From positions 3,348,001-3,412,000 of the forward strand of contig NZ_FMHV01000002.1 in assembly GCF_900091465.1 (NCBI RefSeq): DNA of 64,000 bases, written 5' to 3'. Under the pieces are notes generated by a model. It was not told the origin of the DNA and ran no database searches. It saw only the letters and a program-made list of their open reading frames with translations. Shown piece by piece: positions 53,782-63,600 of this stretch. A program made the translations under genes and the position numbers. The DNA comes from Micromonospora rhizosphaerae. Lineage in GTDB: Bacteria > Actinomycetota > Actinomycetes > Mycobacteriales > Micromonosporaceae. Each line of letters starts with the position of its first letter. The first letter of the stretch is position 1.

Positions 53782-53872
53782 CCGATCACCGACTCGACCT
53801 CGCCCACGCGTACACGGCCAGAACGGACATGCCGGTTACGGCCTCACCGCCGATCGCCACGGGGGACGCCCG

Positions 53873-54901
53873 ATGAAGCACACTGATTACTTCAGCAACT
53901 TCCTGAAGAACACGGTCAACCTCAGCCAGTTCAACCTGGACCTCCTCGCCGACCGGGTCGACGCAATCTACGCGGCCCTCAAGGCGGATCCGGACCTCGG
54001 CCCGCGGATCGTCAAGAAGATCCCGCAGGGATCCTGGGCCCAGGAGACGATCATCAGCCCGCAGAACGGCAAGCCGTTCGACGCGGACTTCCTCCTCCAG
54101 ATGAAGGAGGAGACCGACTGGTCAGAGGACGTGCAGGAGTACATCAACGCCGTCTATCACGTCATCCACCACCACTCGAGGTACGGCAACATGCCGCACA
54201 ATCGCAAGTGCCGCTGCGTCTACGTCGAGTACGCGAACAACCAGATGCACGTCGACATCGTCCCGTACGTCATCCTCGGCGAAGGCGAACAGGTGATCAT
54301 CAACCGGGACGACGAGCAGTTCGAGACGACCAACCCATCCGGCTTCACGCAGTGGATGAAAGACAAGGACAAGATCGCCAACCGCAATCTGCGCAAGGTG
54401 ATCCGCCTGCTGAAGTTCCTGCGCGACCACAAGAACTCGTTCACCGGGACCAAGTCGATCCTCATCACCACCCTCCTCGGCGAGCAGGTCTCCGAGTGGA
54501 AGAAGATCAGCGACCCCGGCTACTACAGCGATCTGCCCACCGCCCTGCTGCATATGGTCAGTGACCTCGACCAGTGGCTCCAGCAAAACTGGATCAAGCC
54601 GTCCATCGCCGACCCCTCCAACCCGTCGGTCACCTTCGACCACCGTTGGAGCCAGGAGACCTACTCCTACTTCCGCGACCGCATCCACGCCCACGCAGCC
54701 GAGATCCACGACGCCTACCACGAAACCGACGAGGAGAAGAGCGTCAAGAAGTGGCAAGGCCTCTTCGGCGACGAGTTCCAGGCGCCGGAGATCTCGTCGT
54801 CGAGCACCAAGTTCGGGGACGCCGGCGCAGCGGGCGGGGTCGTCGGCGGGAACGAACCGCCCGGCGCCTCCTCGTCGGGCCGCTCCGGTCGAGCCGGGTA
54901 A
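53873..54901 (+). CDS. CD-NTase 2 with glycine-ended flexible tail
   Basis: A 342-residue second nucleotidyltransferase, clearly different from the first. The active-site residues are present: PQGSWAQETI (G53, S54), PFDADFLLQM (D70, D72) and MHVDIVPYV (D128). The C-terminal 30 residues are Gly/Ser/Pro-rich (GAAGGVVGGNEPPGASSSG) and the last residue is Gly, as expected for CD-NTases whose C-terminus is conjugated by Cap2 or handled by a stand-alone E2. It starts 91 bases after cap5 and is followed after 15 bases by an E2-like gene, the arrangement of type II-short CBASS. Confidence 0.9.
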   Translation: MKHTDYFSNFLKNTVNLSQFNLDLLADRVDAIYAALKADPDLGPRIVKKIPQGSWAQETIISPQNGKPFDADFLLQMKEETDWSEDVQEYINAVYHVIHHHSRYGNMPHNRKCRCVYVEYANNQMHVDIVPYVILGEGEQVIINRDDEQFETTNPSGFTQWMKDKDKIANRNLRKVIRLLKFLRDHKNSFTGTKSILITTLLGEQVSEWKKISDPGYYSDLPTALLHMVSDLDQWLQQNWIKPSIADPSNPSVTFDHRWSQETYSYFRDRIHAHAAEIHDAYHETDEEKSVKKWQGLFGDEFQAPEISSSSTKFGDAGAAGGVVGGNEPPGASSSGRSGRAG

Positions 54902-55537
54902 CGAGTTACACCGTCGGTGACCAAGAGGAAGCGCAACCAGTTCACGGTCTGGCAGGAGACTGCCGTGCGTGAACTGCGCGCGGTCGCAGCCGCCCTACCG
55001 GACGACTTCCAACTCCTCGGCCGGCCCCGGCTCACCGACCTCGGGCTCGTTCAAGCGCGCATCCGGCTGCGGACCGGCGACCTTGGTCGCGCGCCCCACG
55101 GTCTCCCGCTACAAGAGCAGGAAGAGTTCCTGCTGCGGATTGGCCCCAACGGACTGTCGCCACCGCTCGTCGAAGTCGACCACGATCGGTTCCTCGGCTA
55201 CCCGCACGTGTTGCAGGGACGGCGGCTGTGCACCTACCTCGATCCCGCGCGAGAGTGGAACCCGCAGCGAGGCTTCGCCAGTGCGATCGACCGGCTGTAC
55301 GAGTGGCTGGCAGACGCCGCAGCGGCCCGGTTCGACCCCGACGCGGCCCTGTTCCATGCTGTCGGCGGCATCCTCCACCACACAGCCGGCACCCCCACCG
55401 TCGTTGTTCGCGAGTCCGGCAAGCACGTCAAAGCACAGCCCGCCTTCCTCACTGTGCGATCGGCGCACCGCCAGGACCTCCACTACGGGGGCGGTCACCC
55501 CGACCAACACCGAACCGTGGTCTTCCAGTTAGAGGTC

Positions 55538-55996
55538 CTAACAAAGCCGGGTGACGTGTCGGTACGTGATGATGCAGGTGGCCAGGGCGAGGAAGGCTTC
55601 GTGGATGTCGTCGCGGCGTTCCCAGCGGATGCGTAGCCGTTTCATGCCGTGGTACCAGGCAATCGTGCGTTCGACGACCCAGCGGATGACGCCGAGGCCA
55701 GAGCCGTGGGGTTGGCCCCGGCGGGCGATGCGGGGGCGGATGCCCTTGGCCCGTACCGCCCGGCGGTAGATGTCGTAGTCGTAGGCGCGGTCGGCGAACA
55801 GCTGGTCGGGGCGTCGGCGGGGCCGGCCACGGCGGCTTCGTACGGGTGGGATCTTGTCGATCAGCGGGAGCAGTTGGGTGACGTCGTGGCGGTTCCCGCC
55901 GGTCAGCGACACGGCCAGGGGGATGCCGGCGCCCTCGGTCAGGACGTGGTGCTTCGAGCCCGGGCGGGCGCGGTCGACCGGGCTCGGGCCGCTTTT
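55538..55996 (-). CDS. IS5-family transposase orfB (C-terminal DDE part)
   Basis: Sequence after the slip site reads KSGPSPVDRARPGSKHHVLT, then LAVSLTGGNRHDVTQLLPLI, QLFADRAYDYD and VIRWVVERTIAWYHG MKRLR, with the second Asp and Glu of the DDE triad. It has no own ribosome site and is probably reached by -1 slippage at AAAA (55993-55996 on the plus strand as T). Confidence 0.8.
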   Translation of the reverse strand, partial: KSGPSPVDRARPGSKHHVLTEGAGIPLAVSLTGGNRHDVTQLLPLIDKIPPVRSRRGRPRRRPDQLFADRAYDYDIYRRAVRAKGIRPRIARRGQPHGSGLGVIRWVVERTIAWYHGMKRLRIRWERRDDIHEAFLALATCIITYRHVTRLC

Positions 55997-56385
55997 GGGC
56001 CACGTCTGGCAGCCCGTACGTGTGAGGAGTCGATCACGGCGCGGGACCAGTCGAGCTTGCCGGCTGCCTGGAGTTCGGCCAGCAGCAGCTCGTGCAGCCG
56101 CTGCCACACCCCGGCCCGGTTCCACTCCTCCAGGCGCCGCCAGCAGGTCATCCCGGACCCGAACCCCAGCTGTTGGGGCAGGAACTCCCACTGGATGCCG
56201 GTGTGCAGCACGAACAGGATCCCGCACAGCACCTGCCGGTCCGGGATCCGCTTGCGTCCCGGGTGCCGTGGGTTGCGCTCAGGTTTAGGCAGCAACGGCT
56301 CGATGCGCTGCCATAGCCCGTCCGGCACGATCCACGGCGGCTGCTCGCCACGCCTCACGGCCCGAGATTCTAGATCGTCATCCAC
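55939..56385 (-). CDS. IS5-family transposase orfA (N-terminal part)
   Basis: A 148-residue frame from ATG 56385: the DUF4096-type N-terminus (IVPDGLWQRIEPLLPKPERN; GILFVLHTGIQWEFLPQQLG; GMTCWRRLEEWNRAGVW) and the first catalytic Asp in AVIDSSHVRAARRGPK. The frame then drifts into low-complexity ARSTAPARARSTTS past the slip site. Confidence 0.85.
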   Translation of the reverse strand: MDDDLESRAVRRGEQPPWIVPDGLWQRIEPLLPKPERNPRHPGRKRIPDRQVLCGILFVLHTGIQWEFLPQQLGFGSGMTCWRRLEEWNRAGVWQRLHELLLAELQAAGKLDWSRAVIDSSHVRAARRGPKAARARSTAPARARSTTS

Positions 56386-56487
56386 AAGGGACGAAAGACC
56401 CGGAGATCATTTTGTTAGGACCTCTTAGTCACCTGGCCGTACCTGTGGCTCATCGTCTTCGCAGGTGTAACCCATGCGTCATCGTAG

Positions 56488-56764
56488 ATTGTGTCTGGTG
56501 ACCTCTTCGGGAAGACCGAAGTATTCAAGCTGACGGTGCTGCAGGAAGGCTCGTCGGTGGCTACCTCGGCCGCCGCTGTTACTCGGTGGGAGCGTCGGAA
56601 GATCCGCCATGGTTCGCCGTGACCGATTGAGGTCTGTTCGGCTGCGCGCCAATCAACGGATGACGAGTGAAGGCCCGAAGCAGGCGTTGGCGTTGAAGGA
56701 TTCGCGACCCTTTCATGGCACCCGCTTACCGCCGAGCCGTACTTGAACGCCTGAAGGCCCCCCG
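56488..56764. other. Intergenic sequence downstream of the CBASS locus
   Basis: About 280 bases between the end of the restored E2 frame and the terminator of the GH106-like gene. I find no Cap3-like or E1-like remnant and no supported gene on either strand. Confidence 0.4.
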
Positions 56765-56793
56765 GGGGCGCGGCGGGTTCGCCGCCGCGCCCC
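56765..56793 (-). terminator. GC-rich hairpin after the GH106-like gene
   Basis: GGGGCGCGGCGG and CCGCCGCGCCCC form a 12-bp perfect stem with a five-base loop, seven bases past the stop of the glycosidase. No U-tract follows, as is common for actinobacterial terminators. Confidence 0.65.
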
Positions 56794-56799
56794 TGGTCA

Positions 56800-59700
56800 T
56801 CAGCTGAGCTGGACGGTCGTCTCCTGTTGCGGGCGCAGTACGACCGGTCCGAGGAGTCCCGACTGCTGTGTCCCGCCATGGGCATTGGCTGGCGTGTTGG
56901 TCACCGTGACGTCGATCCGGTTCTCCCCAATGTGCAGGAAGTCGGTGACGTCGAGCCGGTAGGGCTCCCACAGCAGCCGGCCGACCTGCGTACCGTTGAC
57001 GGAGACGTGGGCGACATCCCGGACGCTGCCGAGGTCGAGGATCAGCCGTCGGCCGGATGCCAGGTCCTGCGCCGGAAGACTGACGTCCCTCTCGTATGTC
57101 GCGTCGCCGGAGTAGGCCCGGTCGACCTGCGTCCATGACCCGAGCTGTCGCTCGCTCCATTCCGCTCTGGGCTGCTCGAAGCGGAAGCGCCAGGGACCGT
57201 CGAGGGCGATAGGTGTGAAGGAGCCCTCGACGCGCAGGCTGCCCCGGTACTCTCGTGGGCCCCTGGCGCCCACCAGCGTGAAGTCGCCTGGTCGATCGGC
57301 GATCACCGTGGCCTCGAGCGTGTCCTGATCGACCTCCCTGACCGTGCTTGCCTCGAGCGGGGACTGCACGAGATGCGGCGCCGGCGGCTGGCCCCGGAAC
57401 ACGACGGCGAGGACCCTGGTCGGCTCGAGGTGCAGCGGTACGGAGGTGGTGCGGTTTCCGGGTGCCGCGTCGAACCGTGTGGCGATCCGGTGCGACCCGT
57501 CGTCGGGATCCCAGATCTCCGGCGTGCCCACGATTGGGAAAGCGGCGGTGGTGTCGACAGGCTTGGTGCCTTCGTTCATAACGAGAAACACGCGGTCCGG
57601 CCCGTGCTTCACCCTCAGCACTCGAATGTCCGGGCTGGCGGGCTGCAGATGCGCGGCGGGTGCGCGTGCTTCGTCGAGCGCCCGCTGAAGGTCCGGCGCC
57701 GCTGACACGAACACCGCGTGGCCGGACCCGACTCGATGGTCGGTCGGCTGCGGGCGGGCGGGGTCGGTGCCGAACAGCCGGACGAGCGCCGCACGCAGCG
57801 CCTCGTCTTGGCCGTCGGACTCCTGCAGCGGGAGTTGCCCGTAGGCGATGACGGTGCCTCCGGCGCGGGCGAACTCCTCGAGGCGGGCGACCGCCTTCCC
57901 GCTGATCGTTGGTGTCGGCGGCAGGACCACGACTCGATAGGACTGGGGGCCCAGATTCAGCGCTTGGTCGCTGACGACCGCTTGGCGCTTCATCGCCGGG
58001 TCTCCGTTCAGGTACGCCTCGTCGAGGATGTCGAAGTCGACCTGGGCGTCCTCAAGGGCGTACGTGATTGTGCGGAAATCGTTGTCGAGCGCGTCGCCCG
58101 TCTCGGTCCGCTGCCAGGCCTGGGCCGCGGTCTGCGGGTGCAGCAGTGCCGTCGGCGCGTTCGCCTGCCCCCGCGTCAGCTCCATCACCCGGCCCGTCCA
58201 GTCGACGACGCCGTCCATCGAGTCCCACCACGGGTTCGAGGGCTGTAGCGGCGGGGGGTACCGCACGCTGTCCGGGTTTGACCAGTACGCGTGCAGGACC
58301 GTCAGGTTGACGCCCCGCACGCCCATCGCACCGTTGACGTAGCGCGCCAACTGTGGTGTGACGCCCCAGCCGTAGGCGCCGAGGTTCTCGTGCAGGATCC
58401 GGCTGGCACCCTGTTGATGCCCGTCGCTGGTGATGTAGCGCGGCACCAGGTTGCGTAGCCCCGGTGCCACCCTGCCGCTGATGGCGTCCCCGCCGGGCAC
58501 CTGGATCCACTGGTTGTCCTTGTGAATGTCGCCGGTCTCGCGGAGCATCCACGTCGGTGGGCGATCGTCGGACAGGGGGTTGGAGATGATCTGCGTGCCG
58601 TGCGCCCGAGCCCAGTCGCCCTGCTGCTTGTAGTAGGCCTGCGCGAGCGCGTCACCGGCGGCGTTGGAGAGCACGCCCCGCAGCCGGCTGCCGGCCGGGC
58701 CGTAGTCGCCGAAGGTGGCGGCCAGCGTTTGCGCCGGCGTCGACCCGGCGCGTGCGATGTTGTCCTCGACCAGGTCGGACCACGGGGGCTCGGCGCCGTA
58801 GCCGGTGGCGATCCGCGGCTCGTCGTCCCAGAGCCCGCGAACCACGCCCGCCTCGAAAGCCCAGGCGAAGCGCCGGTAGTACTCGTCGTGGACCACCTGG
58901 ATGTAGCGCGTGATCGCCTCTTCGTCGAACAGGTTGAGGTATCCGTCGCCGCCGAAGTCCGTGCGGGCGTGGTGGAGGTAGTACTCGATCTGGTAGTCGC
59001 CATCCGGGACGCTCCACGGCGTCCCGTCCCCGAAGCGGTCGGTGAGGTCGACGAGCCCGCCGAGGTCCGGCTTGCCGTCGCGCACGGGCAGCGCGGCCAC
59101 GGCGACGACGTTGCCGGCCGGCACCGGCGTGGCGAAGTCGCTTAGCGCCGACTCCGAGTCGAAGGTTTGCGAGTAGAGGGCCGTGCTGTCCGGCGCCGTC
59201 ACGCGAAGGTTGTCGAAGGTGGCCGACTCGTGCTGCGTGGTCGCTTCGCGGAAGCCGATCGTGCCCCGCGCGTACGTTGCGTCGGTCGTCTCGTCGACGA
59301 CGGTGCCGTCGACCGAGGTGACGATGTGGTCGCCCGCGACGCGGGTCTCGACGTGGTACGAACGGCCGCTGACCACGTTGAACGGCAGCGGGATCACCCG
59401 GGTCGAGACGTACGCCCCGTTCTTGTAGATGATCTTCGTCAGGTTCCCGCCCGCGGCCCCAACATGGGGGTAGTTGCCGAGCAGGTAGATGTAGCCGTTC
59501 GCGGTGTCCTGGGCGCGGTAGACCCAACCTGCCTGTGCGTAGTTGTGCCCTCCGAGCGATGCCGTCTGGAGCGGCTGGGTGTCGAAGGAGAGCGTGTAGT
59601 CGGTCCAGTCACTGCCGCGGCCCAGGGTCGTGACGTAGCCACCGTCCACCTTCAGGCGGCCGTCGGACACGCTGAGCGCGGTGGGGATCAGCCCGGGAAA

Positions 59701-60294
59701 CCGCCCGCGGACGTCGAACGACCCAGGTCCTGAGGCGTCGAGCTCGCTCCGCGCGACGCTCTGCGGGCGCAGCTCCGGATGCGGTTCGTAGACGCGGCCG
59801 CCGACCGTGCCGCCGTTGACCACCCAGCCGGCCGCCCGGCCGCTGGGGAAGTTGCGGTCGTTGTACAGCCACACCTTCATGCCGGTCCGCTGCGCCTCGC
59901 GCAGGGCATGCTCGACCATCGCGAACCAGCCCTCGCTGAAGAAGGCGGGAGACAGGGACGACGTCGCGTCCGGGAAGATCACGACCTCGTTGATGCCCTC
60001 GTTGCGCATGTCGGTCAACTGGCGGTCGACGAGGTCCTCGGTGATGATCCCGTTCCAGAACCAGAGCATGGTGGGCCTGCTGTCGCCGGGCGGATGTTCG
60101 AAGCGGGCCGCCGACAGGCCGCCGCCCGCGCCGCCCTCTCCTTGCTGCGTCCCCTCGTGCGCCGGCTGGTCGGTGCGGGCAAGTGCCTGCAGTGGGGACA
60201 CGGCCACGATGAGCAGCGCGGTGAGGATGCCCGCCGCCTGCGACAAGTACCTACGTCGACGAGCGAAACGTTTGCTGTGGTGCGGACCGGACAC
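56800..60294 (-). CDS. Secreted GH106-like alpha-L-rhamnosidase
   Basis: A 1164-residue protein from ATG 60294. The N-terminus has basic residues (FARRRRY) then a hydrophobic segment ILTALLIVAVSPLQALA, an export signal. The catalytic opening RPTMLWFWNGIITEDLVDRQ and LTDMRNEGINEVVIFPDA matches Glyco_hydro_106. A family-16-like beta-sandwich insert appears at about 190-370 (GSDWTDYTLSFDTQPL; ARGTIGFREATTQHESATFD). The C-terminal 150 residues form a GH2-type galactose-binding domain (GPWRFRFEQP; VAHVSVNGTQVGRLLWEPYR). It would release L-rhamnose from plant or bacterial glycans outside the cell. It is divergent from the GH84-like gene. Confidence 0.8.
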   Translation of the reverse strand: MSGPHHSKRFARRRRYLSQAAGILTALLIVAVSPLQALARTDQPAHEGTQQGEGGAGGGLSAARFEHPPGDSRPTMLWFWNGIITEDLVDRQLTDMRNEGINEVVIFPDATSSLSPAFFSEGWFAMVEHALREAQRTGMKVWLYNDRNFPSGRAAGWVVNGGTVGGRVYEPHPELRPQSVARSELDASGPGSFDVRGRFPGLIPTALSVSDGRLKVDGGYVTTLGRGSDWTDYTLSFDTQPLQTASLGGHNYAQAGWVYRAQDTANGYIYLLGNYPHVGAAGGNLTKIIYKNGAYVSTRVIPLPFNVVSGRSYHVETRVAGDHIVTSVDGTVVDETTDATYARGTIGFREATTQHESATFDNLRVTAPDSTALYSQTFDSESALSDFATPVPAGNVVAVAALPVRDGKPDLGGLVDLTDRFGDGTPWSVPDGDYQIEYYLHHARTDFGGDGYLNLFDEEAITRYIQVVHDEYYRRFAWAFEAGVVRGLWDDEPRIATGYGAEPPWSDLVEDNIARAGSTPAQTLAATFGDYGPAGSRLRGVLSNAAGDALAQAYYKQQGDWARAHGTQIISNPLSDDRPPTWMLRETGDIHKDNQWIQVPGGDAISGRVAPGLRNLVPRYITSDGHQQGASRILHENLGAYGWGVTPQLARYVNGAMGVRGVNLTVLHAYWSNPDSVRYPPPLQPSNPWWDSMDGVVDWTGRVMELTRGQANAPTALLHPQTAAQAWQRTETGDALDNDFRTITYALEDAQVDFDILDEAYLNGDPAMKRQAVVSDQALNLGPQSYRVVVLPPTPTISGKAVARLEEFARAGGTVIAYGQLPLQESDGQDEALRAALVRLFGTDPARPQPTDHRVGSGHAVFVSAAPDLQRALDEARAPAAHLQPASPDIRVLRVKHGPDRVFLVMNEGTKPVDTTAAFPIVGTPEIWDPDDGSHRIATRFDAAPGNRTTSVPLHLEPTRVLAVVFRGQPPAPHLVQSPLEASTVREVDQDTLEATVIADRPGDFTLVGARGPREYRGSLRVEGSFTPIALDGPWRFRFEQPRAEWSERQLGSWTQVDRAYSGDATYERDVSLPAQDLASGRRLILDLGSVRDVAHVSVNGTQVGRLLWEPYRLDVTDFLHIGENRIDVTVTNTPANAHGGTQQSGLLGPVVLRPQQETTVQLS

Positions 60295-60687
60295 GCCGAC
60301 CCCTCCTTGTGATCGAGTTGCGTGCGACGGTCATGGATTGCTCAGCCAGGTGGCGAACGGCGCGAAGGGCCGCCAATCTCGCACGCTTCCTGGTGCTGAA
60401 TCGTTTCAATCACGCCTGCCTTGTGAAGCTAGGACCGGCCTCCAGCGCCTGTCAAGAATCAAATCGCCATCGATCTGATATTGACTCGAGGCGTGGCCAG
60501 GCCCGTCGCGGCCTGCCCCGGCCGCGCTCGCGCTCAGGATGGCGAGCGGCTGGCCGGATCCGGACAGCCGTATTGGCCGAACCCTTAGCCGATCACTACC
60601 GTCAATGTGCGGTAGAGAAGGCTTGAGGTGGCAAGGTCTGCCGATGCCAGTCTGGGAGCCGGCTCGCGAGCCCCGAAAGGGAGATCA
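60295..60687. other. Divergent intergenic region between the two glycosidase genes
   Basis: 393 bases that must hold promoters for both secreted hydrolases. No gene is supported. A ribosome site (AAAGGGAG) lies at its right edge for the GH84-like gene. I cannot identify a specific operator. Confidence 0.4.
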
Positions 60688-63600
60688 ATGCCCAGGTTTG
60701 GAACCCGTCCTCTCGGCCTCGGTGTCTCGGCCGCCATCGCAGTCGCGAGTCCCGTCCTCCTTGCCGTCGCCCCAGCTCCGGTCTCCGCGGCGCCAGTCTC
60801 CGTACCTCGGATCTGGCCGACGCCGCAGTCGGTGCAGGACCGGCAGGACCAGGTTCCGGTCACGCCGAACGTCGCGCTTGTGACCGGTGCGCAGACCGAT
60901 CCGTCGGCGGTCGACGTGGTCAGGCAGGTTCTGGCCGAGGCGGACGTGACAAGGGTCGTCACCGTGTCCGACACCCAACCCGCGCCGGACAACGGTCTTG
61001 TCATCTATATCGGAGGTCCGAGCGAGAACGGAGCCTCCGACCAGGCCCTCGAACGGATCGGCATCGCAACGGACGCCGCCGGGCTACCGCGCGGTGGCTA
61101 CGTGCTCGGTGTTGGAAAGGACGCGGACGGCAAAGCGAAGGCGGTCCTCGACGGTGTTGATCCGACCGGTACGTTCTACGCCGCGCAGACATTACGCCAG
61201 CTTCTCGTCGCGCACCCGGGTCGGCACATGTTCCCTGCCGTAGCCGTTCGCGACTGGCCGGGGATGCCGCTGCGCGGCGTGATCGAGGGCTTCTACGGGC
61301 AGCCATGGTCGCAGCAGGACAGGCTGAGCCAACTGGAGTTCTACGGCCGCACCAAGCAGAACATCTACGTCTATTCCCCCAAGGACGACCCCTACCTCCG
61401 CTCCCAGTGGCGCCAGGCGTACCCGCCGGACAAGCTCTCGCCGATCCGGCAGTTGGTGGCGACGGCGGAACGGAATCACGTCGCGTTCACGTATGCGCTC
61501 TCACCAGGTCTGTCGGTCTGTTACAGCTCTGACACCGACGAGCAGGCGCTGGTCGACAAGTTTCAGTCGCTGTGGGACGTCGGCGTGCGGTCGTTTGCGA
61601 TCCCGCTGGATGACATCAGCTACACGAACTGGAACTGCCCGCAGGACGCTGCGAAGTTCGGTACGGGCGGCGGCGCTGCGGGGCAGGCGCAGGCATTCCT
61701 GCTCAACCGGGTGCAGCGCGACTTCATCGCCACGCATCCCGGCGCCGAGCGGCTGCAGACGGTGCCGACGGAGTACGCCGACGTCAACGACTCGGCGTAC
61801 AAGAGCGCCCTCCGGGGGACGCTCGACCCCGAGATCATTGTCGAGTGGACCGGCGTGGGAGTGGTCGCACCCGTCATCACCACGGAACAGGCCAACAGCG
61901 CGCGGCAGGTCTTCGACCACGACATCCTGGTGTGGGACAACTACCCGGTCAACGACTACGTCACCAACCGGCTGCTACTCGGGCCCTACGTCGGGCGTGA
62001 GCCCGGCATCCAGGAGCACCTCGTCGGGATCACCGCCAATCCCATGATCCAGGCCGAGGCCTCGAAGATCGCGGAGTTCACCTCGGCCGCATTTCTCTGG
62101 AACCCGGCAACCTACGACCCGGCGACCGCGTGGATCGCGGCGTTGCAGGACCTCGGCGGCACGGCATGGCCAGCGCTGCGAGTCTTCGCCGAAAACAACT
62201 ACTCGTCGAACATCGACCCCGTGGAGTCCCCGCGCCTCACGCCGTTGATCGACGAGTTCTGGTCGGCCTATCAGAGCGGCTCCGGCCTCGACGCCGCTGC
62301 CGCCAGCATTGCTGACTATTTCGGCGAAATGGCGGCGGCCCCCGCCACGTTGCGCTCCGAACTGCACAACGCGGCATTTCTCGACGAGGTCGAACCGTGG
62401 CTGAACAAGCTCGGCCTCTACGGTCAGGCGGGACAGCGGGCGGTGCTGATGCTGCTGGCACAGCGAGCCGGCGACGGCACGACGGCCTGGGCGCAGCGAC
62501 AGGCCTTCGACGCGGTACGCCGGCAGGCTGCCGCGGTCAGCCAGAGTGTGGCGCCGAATGTCATGCCGCCGTTCCTCGAGCGTGCCGCGGCGACCAGCGA
62601 TCGCTGGCTCGGCACCGGTGAGGGCCGGGCCAGCGGCACCACGTCAATGGGCCAGTGGCAGGCCAATTCGCCCGCGAACATGGTTGATGGCGACCTGTCG
62701 ACGTACTACTGGAGCAACCGGGCGGCGAACCCCGGTGACTCCGTCGGCGTCGACCTCGGATCCGTCGCGGAAATCGGCAAGATCGACCTCTACATGAGCA
62801 AGCCCACGAGTCCCACCGATTACGTCCGCCGCGGCGTGCTGGAGTTTTCCGCCGACGGTTCCACCTGGACTCCGATCGCCAGCTACGTCGACCAACCGGA
62901 GATCCACGCAACCGTTCCGGCGGGCACCAGGGCGAGATATGTCCGGATGCGTGCGACGGCGGCGCAGGGCACCTGGGTGGTGGTCCGAGAGTTCGAGGTC
63001 GCCTTGGTCGGCGGCACCACTCTCACTGCGTCCGGCGCTCCGGCGGCGGCCGCCGGGTCCAGTCTCGGCGAAGCCGTCGACGGGGACGCCGGCAGTGCCT
63101 ATGTCGCCGGGCGGAAGCCGCAGTCCGGCGAGTCACTGCAGGTCCTCCTGTCCCAGAGCCGCCCGCTCGACCAGGTGGTGGTCCTGCAGTCGGGCAGCAG
63201 CGTGGCCACGGCTGCCGTGCAGGTGCGTTCGTCCGACGGCAGTTGGGCCACCATCGGTGAACTGTCGGGCGGTTACACCCAGCTCAGCGCAGGCGGCGTG
63301 AAGACCGACGCTATCCGCCTGGCCTGGCGGGAGGGATCCCCGGCGCCGCAGATCAACGAGCTGATCCCATGGTTTGCCGACGCCCCGCTCGCCGACCTGA
63401 GCGTCGCACCGGCGACCGCGGACGCCGAGGCCGGTGGTCAACCCGCGACCGCGGCCGTGCACCTCGCCGCGACGCGCGCCGTGAACGTCGCCGGCACCCT
63501 CACCGTCACCACTCCTGCCGGCCTGGTCGCGCAGCCCGCGAGCCAGGCCATCACTCTCCTGCGCGGGCAGGACCAGAGCATCACCGTCAAGGTGACGGCC

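Larger units (their letters stand above)
55532..56424. mobile_element. IS5-family insertion sequence (IS427-like), TTA duplication
   Basis: The ends GAGGTCCTAACAAA (55532-55545) and its complement (56411-56424) are flanked by TTA direct repeats. At 893 bp with two overlapping frames it resembles the IS427 subgroup. It differs from the other IS5-family copy at 34974. Confidence 0.9.
54917..56487 (+). pseudogene. Stand-alone E2-like gene interrupted by an IS5-family element
   Basis: From GTG 54917 the frame encodes an E2-like protein: FLLRIGPNGLSPPLVEV, YPHVLQGRRLCTYLDPAREW (candidate catalytic C105) and a helix DRLYEWLADAAAARFD. At codon 205 (TTA, 55529-55531) an IS5-family element begins. 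After it, the duplicated TTA (56425-56427) continues in frame as VTWPYLWLIVFAGVTHASS to a TAG at 56485-56487. Joined, this is 224 codons. The truncated product reads into the IS. The conserved E2 core lies before the insertion, so partial function is possible. It directly follows CD-NTase 2, so it is probably that enzyme's E2. Confidence 0.7.
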
